From: an uncultured Eubacteriales bacterium
Lineage (GTDB): Bacteria; Bacillota; Clostridia; Oscillospirales; Acutalibacteraceae
NCBI GenBank assembly: GCA_934491515.1
Contig: CAKSTF010000002.1
Span: forward strand, 84,349 to 148,348
Length of the DNA stretch: 64,000 nt
Direction of reading: 5' to 3'
Notes under the pieces: generated by a model
What the model was told of the DNA's origin: nothing
What the model saw: only the letters and a program-made list of their open reading frames with translations
Database searches by the model: none
Made by a program: the position numbers and the translations under genes
Part shown: positions 33,475 through 42,745 of the stretch, piece by piece
Numbering within the stretch: position 1 is the first letter of the stretch
How the letters are laid out: the number at the start of each line of letters is the position of its first letter

Positions 33475-33500
33475 GCGGCGTCCCGAAAACGGGACGCCGC
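33475..33500 (-). terminator. Hairpin after uppP
   Basis: Perfect 11-bp stem GCGGCGTCCCG / CGGGACGCCGC with a 4-base loop; only a short T run follows on the minus strand (GCTTTTTC). It separates the uppP end from the ndoA region. Confidence 0.65.
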
Positions 33501-33511
33501 CGATTTATACT

Positions 33512-34321
33512 TTATATCATTCTTATTGCCGCTACCGCGATGATTATTATACCAAACACCACGCGGTACAAAGCAAACACGCCGTAACTGCCGCGTTTCA
33601 GGTAATTCATAAGGAATTTAATAACCAAAAATCCGCTTATAAAACTTGCCGCAACGCCCGCAAAGAACGCCGCCGAAAACTGAAATTCCTTAAGCGACAG
33701 CAAAACGGCGCCCGCCACCATAGGGGCCGAAAGCAGGAAAGAAAACTTTGCCGCAGATTCACGGTTAACGCCGTATGCGCGCGCCGTAGTCATGGTAATA
33801 CCGGAACGCGAAACACCCGGTATCGCGCCTGCGATACTTTGGGAAAGACCTATAAAAAACGCCTGTTTAAAGGTCATTTCCTTAAGGTTTATATCCGACT
33901 TTGAACGCTTATCGACTATGTAAAGCAAAACGCCCATTATTATAAGCGCCAGCGCTATAACCGTCATCTCGATATTAAGATTAACGCCGATAAGTTTGTT
34001 TACGCCCTTTTCCATAAGTTTGCCGAGCAGACCTGCCGGTATTGTCGCGATAACTATGTACCAAAAAAGCCTGCCTTCGGTAGAGCGCTTGCCGCGTGCT
34101 ACGGACAAAACTCCGCCCTTTACAAGGGCAACCCAGTCTTTAAAGAAATAAACAAGTATTGCTATCAGCGTGCCTGCGTGCAGCGCAAGGTCGAAAGACT
34201 CGGTTATTTCCCAGCCCATAAGCCACGGAAACACATTAAGGTGCGCGGAACTGGAAACGGGCAAAAACTCGGTAAGTCCCTGAATAATACCCAAAAATAC
34301 GGATCTTAAAATTTCAATCAC
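33512..34321 (-). CDS. uppP: Undecaprenyl-diphosphatase
   Basis: Start placed at a GTG (34321), which has GGTGG 8 bases before it; a GTG 4 codons earlier is the alternative. 269 residues with eight membrane helices. The two BacA/UppP motifs are present: GLTEFLPVSSSAHL and PGVSRSGITM, holding the catalytic Glu and Arg. It recycles the C55 lipid carrier for cell-wall synthesis and gives bacitracin tolerance. It follows glgA closely, so it may be read from the glg transcript. Confidence 0.94.
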   Translation of the reverse strand: MIEILRSVFLGIIQGLTEFLPVSSSAHLNVFPWLMGWEITESFDLALHAGTLIAILVYFFKDWVALVKGGVLSVARGKRSTEGRLFWYIVIATIPAGLLGKLMEKGVNKLIGVNLNIEMTVIALALIIMGVLLYIVDKRSKSDINLKEMTFKQAFFIGLSQSIAGAIPGVSRSGITMTTARAYGVNRESAAKFSFLLSAPMVAGAVLLSLKEFQFSAAFFAGVAASFISGFLVIKFLMNYLKRGSYGVFALYRVVFGIIIIAVAAIRMI

Positions 34322-34344
34322 GGTATACACCACCAGGAATTTAG

Positions 34345-35763
34345 TTATTTGGCAAGTTCACGGTATATTTTTATATACGCGCCTGCCGAAGCGCCCCAAC
34401 TGTTATTGCAGTTCATGGCACGCTTTACAAGTATACTCCAACCGTCCTTTTTTGAGAACCCCGCAAGCGCACGCCACACGGTATTTTCCATATCGTGAGC
34501 ATTGAAAGCCGAGAATGTGAATCCGTTTCCCTTGCCGTCGCCGCTGTCTTTTACGGTGTCGTTAAGTCCGCCTGTTTCACGGACTATCGGTATAGTGCCG
34601 TATCTTAGCGCTATAAGTTGGGAAAGGCCGCACGGTTCGCTCTGGCTCGGCATTAAAAACATATCCGCGCCGGCGTATATTTTCTGCGCAAGCGCATTAT
34701 CAAATCCGAGTTTTACGGCAACCTTATCAGGATATTCGGCGGCTTTGCTTGAAAAGAAACTTTCAAACTCGTACTCGCCGCTGCCCAGTATAACAAACTG
34801 CAGGTCAGCCTTTAAAAGTTCGTCAAACACCCTTGTTACAAGGTCAAAACCCTTATGTTTTACAAGTCGGGATACTATTCCTATGACCGGAACGCCGCTT
34901 TTTTGCGGAAGCCCCGTAAGTTTTTGAAGATCGGCCTTGTCCGCCGCCTTTCCGGCAGTGTTTTCCGCCGAATAGTTTTCCTTAATATCCTTATCCGTTT
35001 CCGGGTCGTAACGTTCGGTATCTATGCCGTTTACAATACCGGCAAGTTTAAACTCGAACTGTTTTAAAATGGAGTCAAGTCCGTGGGAGTAGTACGGGTC
35101 GAGTATTTCGCGCGCGTAGGTAGGCGACACGGTGGTAACCTTATCGGAGCACTGTATTGCGCCTTTCATAAGGTTTACGCAGCCGTCGTACTCCACTATG
35201 CTTTCCCTGCCCTCGGGCAGACCTAAAACATCGCCGTAAAGTTCCATTCCGTATTTGCCCTGATACTGTATGTTATGTATCGTAAACACGGTTTTTATAT
35301 TGCTGTACAGCGGGTCGCCGCGGTAAAACTCGTTCAAGAAGACCGGTACCATCGCAGTCTGCCAATCATTGCAGTGGATAATATCGGGATTAAAGCCTAT
35401 ATGCGGTATTATTTCAAGCACGGCGCGGGAGAAGAAAGCAAAGCGCTCGGCGTCGTCATAATATCCGTACAGACCGTTTCGTTTAAAATAGTACTGGTTA
35501 TCAAGCAGATAATAGATCACGCCGTCTATATGCGCCTCGAATATGCCGCAGTACTGGCAGCGCCATGCAACCGGAACGGTAATACTGCCGATAAAGGTCA
35601 TCTTTTCGCGCAGTTCGGCGCTTATGCACTCATAAAGTGGCATTACCACCCTGCAGCCTACAAATCTTTTTCTCAGCGCTTTAGGCAGCGCGCCTGCAAC
35701 ATCCGCAAGACCGCCCGACTTTGCAAACGGAACGGCTTCACTTGAAGCAAACAGTATTTTCAT
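34345..35763 (-). CDS. glgA: Glycogen synthase (ADP-glucose)
   Basis: 472 residues, GT5 family, two Rossmann domains. The N-terminal KSGGLADVAGALPKAL binds ADP-glucose, and the C-terminal region has the MPSQSEPCGLSQLIALRYG segment with the conserved Glu. Extends alpha-1,4 glucan chains. It follows glgD by 12 bp. Confidence 0.97.
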   Translation of the reverse strand: MKILFASSEAVPFAKSGGLADVAGALPKALRKRFVGCRVVMPLYECISAELREKMTFIGSITVPVAWRCQYCGIFEAHIDGVIYYLLDNQYYFKRNGLYGYYDDAERFAFFSRAVLEIIPHIGFNPDIIHCNDWQTAMVPVFLNEFYRGDPLYSNIKTVFTIHNIQYQGKYGMELYGDVLGLPEGRESIVEYDGCVNLMKGAIQCSDKVTTVSPTYAREILDPYYSHGLDSILKQFEFKLAGIVNGIDTERYDPETDKDIKENYSAENTAGKAADKADLQKLTGLPQKSGVPVIGIVSRLVKHKGFDLVTRVFDELLKADLQFVILGSGEYEFESFFSSKAAEYPDKVAVKLGFDNALAQKIYAGADMFLMPSQSEPCGLSQLIALRYGTIPIVRETGGLNDTVKDSGDGKGNGFTFSAFNAHDMENTVWRALAGFSKKDGWSILVKRAMNCNNSWGASAGAYIKIYRELAK

Positions 35764-35775
35764 AGTATTTCTCCG

Positions 35776-36894
35776 TTATATTCTCTTGTTCTTTTCCGCG
35801 AACACATAATTTTCCTTTGTGCCTTTAAGCGAGATTTCCGCACCGAGTTCCGCATTCTTATCAAACACGCTGTACTCTACGCAGGCGTTTTCGCCGATAA
35901 CGGCGTCCTGCATAAGTATGCAGTTTTCGACTACGGCGCCCTTTTTAACCTTAACGCCCCTGAAAAGCACGCTGTTTTTTACGGTGCCTTCAATAACGCA
36001 TCCTTCGGCTATTACCGAGTTTGTAACGGAGGCGTCTATGCCGTAACGCGTGGGCATATCGTCGCGCGTTTTTGTATATATCGGCCGTTCCGGCGGAAAC
36101 AGTTCTCGCCTTACCTTTTCGTTTAAAAGCGCCATATTCGCGCTGTAATAACTTTCCTTTGAATCCATAATGGCGGCAAAACCGGTATGTTCAAACCCGT
36201 ATGCTTTAAGTTCTTTAAGATTTGCCGCTATCATATCTTCTTCTATATTCCGACTGCCGTTTTCATAAGCGGTTTTAAGCAATTCCGTAAGTTTTTCGCG
36301 CCTGAAAATCATAACGCCGAAAGAGGTTGCGGCACTGCCCTCCACCGTTTCGGGAAAGTCTGCGGAAATTATTCTGCCGTCGCTGTTACATTCAAAGGTC
36401 ATAGCCTGCGTTTTGTTGGTATAGTTTTCAAGCGTTTTATAAAGCAGCGTTACGTCGGCTTCCTTTTTGCAGTGATATTCTACGGCTTCCGAAAGATCTA
36501 TATTACCCACAACGCAGCCGTCAGTAAGTATTATATGTTCGGCGTTGGAGCGCTCAATAAAGTCTCTTGAATTATAAAGCGCTTCAACATATCCGTTATA
36601 TCTTCTTGCACTGCTTGTGATAAACGGAGAGAGGATTCTTATACCGCCGTTTTTACGGTCGAGGTCCCAATATATTCCGCTTCCCACATGGTCCATAAGC
36701 GAACGGTAGTTGTTTTTTGTTATAATGGCGACGTTGGTTATGCCTGCATTCACAAAGTTTGAAAGCGAAAAATCCACAAGGCGATATCTGGCGCCGAACG
36801 GCACCGAAGCCATTGAGCGCTTTTTGGTAAGCGCTTCAAGCACTTCGTCATGCGAGTTTGCAAAAATTATTCCTGCTACTGCCGATGCTCTCAT
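35776..36894 (-). CDS. glgD: GlgD, regulatory paralogue of ADP-glucose pyrophosphorylase
   Basis: 372 residues. N-terminal nucleotidyltransferase domain (HDEVLEALTKKRSMASVPFG, RYRLVDFSLSNFVNAGI) followed by left-handed beta-helix hexapeptides. It lacks the GGxGSRL-type P-loop seen in GlgC, which is usual: GlgD is thought to form a mixed complex with GlgC in Firmicutes. It overlaps the glgC stop by 4 bp. Confidence 0.95.
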   Translation of the reverse strand: MRASAVAGIIFANSHDEVLEALTKKRSMASVPFGARYRLVDFSLSNFVNAGITNVAIITKNNYRSLMDHVGSGIYWDLDRKNGGIRILSPFITSSARRYNGYVEALYNSRDFIERSNAEHIILTDGCVVGNIDLSEAVEYHCKKEADVTLLYKTLENYTNKTQAMTFECNSDGRIISADFPETVEGSAATSFGVMIFRREKLTELLKTAYENGSRNIEEDMIAANLKELKAYGFEHTGFAAIMDSKESYYSANMALLNEKVRRELFPPERPIYTKTRDDMPTRYGIDASVTNSVIAEGCVIEGTVKNSVLFRGVKVKKGAVVENCILMQDAVIGENACVEYSVFDKNAELGAEISLKGTKENYVFAEKNKRI

Positions 36895-38105
36895 ACCTTT
36901 TCACCGTCCCCAACATTTTCGGTTATCATTTTTTTCGCGCCCACGGCGGCGCCCTTGCCAACCGTGCAGCCCTCGCCTATAACCGTTATTCCGAAATCCT
37001 CCGGCGGTATTTCCTGCGGGTCCTCGCCCACAACGGCGTTTTCACCGATTACCGTATTTTCCGCAACTATCGAATATTTTATATGCGCGCCCGATTTTAT
37101 AACCGCGCCCGGCATAATAAGCGAATATTCCGCCTTTGCGCCGCTTTCTACGCGCACGTTTTCAAAAAGCACGGAATAATCAATATTGCCGTAAACCTCG
37201 CACCCGTCCGCAACAAGCGAATTTTCAACTGCGGCGCCGTCGGCAATATACTGCGGCGGCAAAACAACGGTGCCTGAGTATATTCTCCAGTCCCTGTCTG
37301 CAAGATTGAGATTTATTTTCGGATTCAAAAGGTCAAGATTTGCTTCCCAAAGGGAATCGACCGTGCCCACGTCCTTCCAGTAATCCCCGAATCTGTAAGT
37401 GTAAAGTTTTTCGCCGGACGACAGCATCATCGGTATAACGTTTTTGCCGAAATCGTTCTGCGAATCGGGATTCTGCTCGTCAAGAGTAAGGTATTTTTTA
37501 AGTTTATCCCAAGAAAAAACGTAAATTCCCATAGAAGCGAGATTGCTTTTGGGATTCTTCGGCTTTTCTTCAAATTCATATACCATACCGCTTTCGTCGG
37601 CATTCATTATTCCGAAACGCGAAGCCTCCTCAAAAGGAACTTCAAACACGGCTATGGTGCATGCCGCGCCCGTTTCGGCGTGCTGCGCTATCATTTTGGA
37701 ATAATCCATTTTGTATATATGGTCGCCCGAAAGTATAAGCACATATTCGGGAGAATAGCGCTCGATAAAAGCGAAGTTCTGATATATTGCGTTTGCGGTT
37801 CCCTTGTACCAGTCGCCGCCTTTCTGCCCCTGATACGGAGGCAGAATGTGAACGCCGCCGCTTTGGCGGTTTAAGTCCCACGGTCTGCCCGAACCGATAT
37901 AATCGTTAAGTTCCAAAGGTTTATACTGGGTAAGAATACCTACCGTATCAATACCCGAATTGGTACAGTTTGAAAGCGGAAAGTCAATTATGCGGTATTT
38001 TCCGCCGTACGGAACGGCGGGCTTTGCTATTTTGCCGGTAAGTACTCCGAGTCTGCTGCCCTGACCGCCTGCAAGCAGCATGGCAATGCACTTTTTCCTG
38101 ATCAC
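36891..38105 (-). CDS. glgC: Glucose-1-phosphate adenylyltransferase
   Basis: 404 residues. Active-site loop LAGGQGSRLGVLT, substrate motif YRIIDFPLSNCTNSGI, IYKMDYSKM for metal binding and a C-terminal beta-helix. Makes ADP-glucose, the committed step of glycogen synthesis. 15 bp after glgB. Confidence 0.97.
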   Translation of the reverse strand: MIRKKCIAMLLAGGQGSRLGVLTGKIAKPAVPYGGKYRIIDFPLSNCTNSGIDTVGILTQYKPLELNDYIGSGRPWDLNRQSGGVHILPPYQGQKGGDWYKGTANAIYQNFAFIERYSPEYVLILSGDHIYKMDYSKMIAQHAETGAACTIAVFEVPFEEASRFGIMNADESGMVYEFEEKPKNPKSNLASMGIYVFSWDKLKKYLTLDEQNPDSQNDFGKNVIPMMLSSGEKLYTYRFGDYWKDVGTVDSLWEANLDLLNPKINLNLADRDWRIYSGTVVLPPQYIADGAAVENSLVADGCEVYGNIDYSVLFENVRVESGAKAEYSLIMPGAVIKSGAHIKYSIVAENTVIGENAVVGEDPQEIPPEDFGITVIGEGCTVGKGAAVGAKKMITENVGDGEKV

Positions 38106-38120
38106 AAAACATCCCCCATT

Positions 38121-39998
38121 TTAGTTTTCTGCCCGACTTTTTTTGCTGCGCGCGGCAGGCGCTTTAAGATATGTAACCGACATCGCCGGTATATCCATAC
38201 TTATTGAATTTTCATACCCGTGCATGGGTATTTTTTCGGAAAGGTATTCTTTTTTACCGGAACCCCTTCCTCCGTATTCTTCCGACTCGCTTGAAAAGAC
38301 CGTCTTATATGTACCTGCATGCGGCACACCTATGCGGTAACCCTCACGCGCAACGGGTACAAAATTGCACACACAGATTATTTCGTGTCCTTTAAGATCG
38401 ATTCTTCTGAAAGAAATAATGCTTTGCGCGCTGTCATCGTTTGATATCCATGAAAAACCGTCCCATGAATAATCCACTTCCCAAAGCGGCGGCGTTTTAA
38501 GGTAGAAACGGTTAAGCGCCTTAACATAATTCTGCATATTTCGGTGGGAATCATAATCAAGCAAAAACCAGTCCAGCTGCTTTTTATAATCCCACTCTAT
38601 AAACTGGGCAAATTCCTGTCCCATAAACAGAAGTTTTTTGCCCGGATGCGCCGTCATATAAGCATAAAATGCGCGCAGATTTCTGAATTTCTCTTCATAC
38701 TCGCCAGGCATTTTTTCTATCATCGAACATTTGCCGTGCACCACCTCGTCATGCGAAATGGGAAGCACAAAGTTTTCCGAAAAGGCATAGAAGAAAGAAA
38801 ACGTAAGACAATCGTGATTGTCCTTCCTAAAAAGCGGGTCAAGCGACATATACCTTAACATATCGTTCATCCAGCCCATATTCCATTTGAAATTAAATCC
38901 CAGTCCGCCGTCGTAAGCGGGTTTTGTAACCATAGGCCACGCGGTGGATTCCTCCGCAATCATAAGCACCTGCGGGTCCGCGGCAAAAGCCGCCGCATTT
39001 ACTTTGCGCAGCAGTTCGACCGCCTCAAGGTTTTCTCTGCCGCCGTAAGAATTAGGCAGCCACTCGCCGTCTTTCCTGCCGTAATCAAGGTAGAGCATTG
39101 AAGCCACCGCGTCTACGCGCAGACCGTCGGCATGGTATTCCCTTATCCAGAAAGCGGCGGATGAGTACAGAAAACTTATAACCTCCGGCTTTCCGTAATC
39201 AAATACGCATGTGCCCCATTCTTTATGCTCGCCGCGGCGCGGGTCGGAGTATTCGTAACAGGCGGTTCCGTCGAAACGGTAAAGACCGAACTCGTCCTTC
39301 GGAAAATGCGCCGGAACCCAGTCAAGAATAACACCTATGCCGTTTTCGTGCATTATATCCACGAATTCCTTAAAATCGTCCGGTGTACCGAAACGCGAAG
39401 TCGGTGCAAAATATCCGGTCACCTGGTAGCCCCACGATCCTTCAAACGGATGCTCCGTCACGGGCATAAGTTCAACGTGGGTATATCCCATTTTTTTAGC
39501 ATACTTTGAAAGTTCGCGCGCGGCTTTTACATAGTCAAAACAGTTGCCGTTATCATACCTTTTCCAAGAAGCCAGATGAACTTCATATATATTTACGGGC
39601 GAAGCGTATATGTTGCTTTGACGCTTTTTTTCATACCATTCGCCGTCACGCCAGATATGATTTGAAACATAAATTTTTGAACCGTTTGCCGGCGCTGTTT
39701 CAAAATGACGCGCGTAAGGATCGCTTTTAAGAACCGTTTTTCCGTTCTGTTGTTTTACGGCGTACTTATAAGTGTCAAAACACTTTACACCTTTTAAAAC
39801 GGCTTCCCACACGCCGCCCCCTACCTTTTTCATAGGTGAATGCGAAACATCCCAGCCGTTAAAATCACCGACTACAGAAACCGCCTGAGCCGCAGGTGCC
39901 CAAACGCGGAAAACAGCCCTGTCCCCCGAAAGAAACGAGCCTAAAAAAGCGTATGCGCCGTCCGTGACCGTACTGCCGAAATTTTTAACGTCCGTCAT
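38121..39998 (-). CDS. glgB: 1,4-alpha-glucan branching enzyme
   Basis: 625 residues, GH13_8/9: N-terminal CBM48 (about 20-115, VWAPAAQAVSVVGDFNGW), the TIM barrel, and a C-terminal beta domain. Catalytic residues are the nucleophile Asp in GLRVDAVASMLYLDYG, Glu in MIAEESTAWP and Asp in PISHDEVVHGK. First gene of the glg operon, with a promoter at 40040-40068. Confidence 0.97.
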   Translation of the reverse strand: MTDVKNFGSTVTDGAYAFLGSFLSGDRAVFRVWAPAAQAVSVVGDFNGWDVSHSPMKKVGGGVWEAVLKGVKCFDTYKYAVKQQNGKTVLKSDPYARHFETAPANGSKIYVSNHIWRDGEWYEKKRQSNIYASPVNIYEVHLASWKRYDNGNCFDYVKAARELSKYAKKMGYTHVELMPVTEHPFEGSWGYQVTGYFAPTSRFGTPDDFKEFVDIMHENGIGVILDWVPAHFPKDEFGLYRFDGTACYEYSDPRRGEHKEWGTCVFDYGKPEVISFLYSSAAFWIREYHADGLRVDAVASMLYLDYGRKDGEWLPNSYGGRENLEAVELLRKVNAAAFAADPQVLMIAEESTAWPMVTKPAYDGGLGFNFKWNMGWMNDMLRYMSLDPLFRKDNHDCLTFSFFYAFSENFVLPISHDEVVHGKCSMIEKMPGEYEEKFRNLRAFYAYMTAHPGKKLLFMGQEFAQFIEWDYKKQLDWFLLDYDSHRNMQNYVKALNRFYLKTPPLWEVDYSWDGFSWISNDDSAQSIISFRRIDLKGHEIICVCNFVPVAREGYRIGVPHAGTYKTVFSSESEEYGGRGSGKKEYLSEKIPMHGYENSISMDIPAMSVTYLKAPAARSKKSRAEN

Positions 39999-40039
39999 TC
40001 GCCGAATTTCCTTTCAAAAAACATAATATTACATCGTTT

Positions 40040-40068
40040 ATTATAACAACAAAGGCCTTGTTTTTCAA
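40040..40068 (-). promoter_or_regulatory. Promoter of the glgBCDA operon
   Basis: Minus strand TTGAAA (40063-40068), 17-bp spacer, TATAAT (40040-40045), about 35 nt before the glgB start. Confidence 0.8.
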
Positions 40069-40165
40069 TAAGTTTTACAAAAAATATTCATTTTTCAGCG
40101 CACTTTTATCATCAATTTTATGAAAACAGCACAAAAATTTTATTTGTTTTACAATCCGTTGGGAA

Positions 40166-40441
40166 TTATTGCTTTCTAATGTTTAATTTTGACAGCAGCG
40201 GCGTACAGTCGGTCTTTACAAGTATTGTCTCGTCTCCTATCACCTCGATATCCGACCACGGGATAACAATATCGTCCTCCCTGCCGAAAAATCCGAAAAG
40301 TTTGGGCCTTCCGTATATTATTACCGAAGTAAGCGCTCCGCTTGACGTGTCAAACTCTATATCGGAAACAAAACCGAGCACCGTACCCGAGTTAATGCAC
40401 ACTACCTGTCGCTGACGCATTTCATCTATCCTGCATACCAA
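40166..40441 (-). CDS. YlmC/YmxH-type PRC-barrel protein
   Basis: 91 residues, one PRC-barrel: RQVVCINSGTVLGFVSDIEFDTSSG and DIVIPWSDIEVIGDETILV. Small proteins of this family are found in spore-forming Firmicutes and are linked with sporulation, though their biochemical role is not fixed. No membrane segment. It sits alone between the glg operon promoter and a small membrane-protein gene. Confidence 0.85.
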   Translation of the reverse strand: MVCRIDEMRQRQVVCINSGTVLGFVSDIEFDTSSGALTSVIIYGRPKLFGFFGREDDIVIPWSDIEVIGDETILVKTDCTPLLSKLNIRKQ

Positions 40442-40498
40442 ATCCGGTTCCCCCTCAAATTATATTTAACGTTAATATATATGAAGGTAAGCCCGTAT

Positions 40499-40777
40499 TT
40501 AAAACACAATTAAAAGAACAGCCGTAATAACAGCTGCCGCTGCCGCGGAAACGGCGCATATAAAAAGCCTTCTGCGCAGTATCATTTTTCTTCTAAGCGT
40601 TTTATATCCCCTGCCTGCCCTTTTATCAAAGTTGAAGGTGAATTTGTCGGTTTCCTTTATAAGTTTTGCAGGGGTCAAGTTGCCGTACTTCGGAGAAACG
40701 TAAAAAACTATCCTTTCAAACACTTCACTGCCGGTATCGTTGATTTCAATAATGTTTTTGTTCACGCCTTTAACCAT
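40499..40777 (-). CDS. Small single-pass membrane protein (92 aa)
   Basis: Start at 40777, where AGGAAG lies 9 bases upstream. The frame runs further to 40855, but that extension lies inside the MITE-like repeat and has no ribosome site. Residues 1-60 are soluble and include SEVFERIVFYVSPKYGNLTPAKL; a basic RRKMILRRR precedes a transmembrane helix at about 70-92. Family not recognised. Confidence 0.7.
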   Translation of the reverse strand: MVKGVNKNIIEINDTGSEVFERIVFYVSPKYGNLTPAKLIKETDKFTFNFDKRAGRGYKTLRRKMILRRRLFICAVSAAAAAVITAVLLIVF

Positions 40778-40804
40778 AAATAAACTTCCTTTCACCGTTT
40801 GCTT

Positions 40805-41077
40805 AGACAAAACAATCGAGATACAACGGTTTTTTTGGAAGAACAGCGCAGTCATCGGCTGCGTTGCCCTCCACTCGCAATACGACAGTATTACTCGGTC
40901 GGGACGCCTTGCCGCTAAAAGCGCTGTTTCTTACAAAAATCTTCGACCGAAAGCGAGAGAATTTTTTTGCTTTTGAAGTCGAGAAACGCAGGAATACCGG
41001 CGTATTTCAAGTGGCGAGACAATAAAAGCGGACAAATTAGCCGCTTTCGGAATCGTTGTATCCCGATTGCTTTGTCT
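40805..41077. mobile_element. MITE-like element with 27-bp terminal inverted repeats
   Basis: The left end (40805-40831) and the reverse complement of the right end (41051-41077) match at 24 of 27 positions (both begin AGACAAA-CAATCG). The 273-bp interior has no convincing gene and contains several small dyads (AATAC/GTATT twice, GCGCTTTTAGC-type). No target-site duplication was recognised. Insertion lies just upstream of the small membrane-protein gene and just past the terminator of the cohesin-like gene. Confidence 0.6.
41051..41077. repeat. Right terminal inverted repeat of the MITE-like element
   Basis: Pairs with 40805-40831 with three mismatches. A related, shorter palindrome appears at 54838-54881. 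Confidence 0.6.
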
Positions 41078-41124
41078 GTCTTTTTGAGTTTATTCTTAAC
41101 GGCAAAGCGTTTTTATATACAGCA

Positions 41125-41157
41125 AAAGCACGGAGCAGTATATACTCCGTGCCTTTT
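41125..41157 (-). terminator. Terminator of the cohesin-like gene
   Basis: AAGCACGGAG / CTCCGTGCCTT stem with an 8-base AT loop; T-rich on both strands. Confidence 0.8.
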
Positions 41158-42744
41158 TTATTGCTCTGTTTCCGTATTTTCCGTATTTCCGGCGTTTTCT
41201 GTGCTTTCGACATTATCTGCGTTCTGCAGCGGTTCTCCGCTGTCCGATATCAAAATCATATCCGATAAGTCGGGTGCTTGCGCAGGTATGGCATTTACTT
41301 TTTTACCGCCCGCTTTTTTGCAGAGTTTTATTATAAGCAGCAGTATAACTGCGATTATGCCGAGTGCCGCAAGAAGAACCAGCACCACCACCGCCTTGCC
41401 GACCGTGTTCATGGCAAGAAAACGACCGATTATACCGGCGATTGTTCCGGCAATCATTCCCGGTTCCCGAACGGGTGCGTCGGTAGATATGCTGCCTGCC
41501 GCGGCGCCTATTTCGGGCGCGCGGGCAAAAGTGTTTTCAAGTTTATCATAGCGGTAATACTGCGTAACGCCGTTAAAATAGCAATACACCACAAATATAT
41601 CTGCCGCCGCCGAGTTTTTGAACTGAAGCGCCGGAACGCTGTCGACAGCGGTTTTAAGCACCGCCGACTTATACCCTTCCGGTATTTTTTCGCGCGGTAC
41701 TTCCTTTACAATGTAAAGTTTTCCGTTTACTGGCATACACCATACCCGTTCAAAGTTATCACCCTTGGAGGAATTATAATATCCGCCCCGGCCGTTGGCA
41801 TCTGTAATATAGTAAAGCGTGTAAAATCCTGCATTATCCTTAAGCACGCTCACTTCGGTTTCTCCGCGTTTTATCTTTTCAACCGTAAAGCCCTCGTAAA
41901 CGCCGAGCGCAGAAATATCAGGCGTTATCTTACATTCGTCACCGCCGATTTTCACGGCAAGCGGATCGTCGCTCTTGCCGCTTTCGGCCGCTTTTGTTTC
42001 CGCCTCGCTCATTCTGCGGATATTGACCGTATACGCTTTTTTGGTCTTTTTGTCCGCAGCCGTAACCGTAATCGTGTGGCTGTTGTTGCCGATTTCCAGA
42101 TCAAACGTGCCGGTTCCCACAAATCTGGCGCCTGCCGCCGCCGTGGCGCTCAGCGTAATCTTTTTAACCGAATGTTTTACCGTTGCGGTATAGTTTGTAA
42201 CATTCCCGTTAAATGCAGGGTAAAGTTCCGCGCCGCTTACCTTAAGCGATACGAGTTTCGCGTCGCTTGACAGCGCGGGAGAGTCGGGCTGCGACGGTTC
42301 AACAGGGGTCGGCGGTGCGGAACTGTTTACCGTAACGCTTAAAACCGCGCTTTGCGGAAAATCCCTTTCGGATTCGAGTTTTTTAAGGGTGAACTGCGCC
42401 GTACCTGCGGCTTTTGCCTTAAAAGTGGTAACGCAGGTGCCGTGCGTATCCTCTATAATCATTCTTACGGTGCCGCCTAAATCGCTCATCCTCACACTAT
42501 CGCTGCAGCCCGCAAACTCAAAAACGTTCTCATCGTAGTCAAATTCGGTCATAAACGTTTCAAGGTCGCCGCCCGAATAACTCATTGAATATGTAACCGT
42601 TAATGTGTCGCCCACTTTTAAAGAGGAAGACGAAGCGGTGAAAGAATACGTGGGATTTACGGCTAAAGGTTTAAGGGGCAGCAAAGAAAGGATAAAGACC
42701 GCCGCAAACACAAACGATAATACTGCTTTTGCCGTTCTTTTCAT
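41158..42744 (-). CDS. Cohesin-like and cadherin-like surface protein with membrane anchor (528 aa)
   Basis: Signal sequence at 1-28, a cohesin-like beta domain at about 33-140 (SSLKVGDTLTVTYSM, FDYDENVFEFAG, GTAQFTLKKL), a Pro/Ser linker, a cadherin-like beta-sandwich at about 165-245 (LVSLKVSGAELYPAF, YTATVKHSVKKITLSA, KAYTVNIRR), an extra beta domain, and a transmembrane helix at about 455-485 followed by a polar tail. It ends next to a dockerin gene (1-bp gap) in the same operon. The cohesin assignment is by eye and weaker than the dockerin call. Confidence 0.7.
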   Translation of the reverse strand: MKRTAKAVLSFVFAAVFILSLLPLKPLAVNPTYSFTASSSSLKVGDTLTVTYSMSYSGGDLETFMTEFDYDENVFEFAGCSDSVRMSDLGGTVRMIIEDTHGTCVTTFKAKAAGTAQFTLKKLESERDFPQSAVLSVTVNSSAPPTPVEPSQPDSPALSSDAKLVSLKVSGAELYPAFNGNVTNYTATVKHSVKKITLSATAAAGARFVGTGTFDLEIGNNSHTITVTAADKKTKKAYTVNIRRMSEAETKAAESGKSDDPLAVKIGGDECKITPDISALGVYEGFTVEKIKRGETEVSVLKDNAGFYTLYYITDANGRGGYYNSSKGDNFERVWCMPVNGKLYIVKEVPREKIPEGYKSAVLKTAVDSVPALQFKNSAAADIFVVYCYFNGVTQYYRYDKLENTFARAPEIGAAAGSISTDAPVREPGMIAGTIAGIIGRFLAMNTVGKAVVVLVLLAALGIIAVILLLIIKLCKKAGGKKVNAIPAQAPDLSDMILISDSGEPLQNADNVESTENAGNTENTETEQ

Positions 42745-42745
42745 T

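Noticed and set aside
40778..40855. N-terminal extension of the small membrane protein
   Set aside because: It lies mostly within the left end of the MITE-like element and has no ribosome site.
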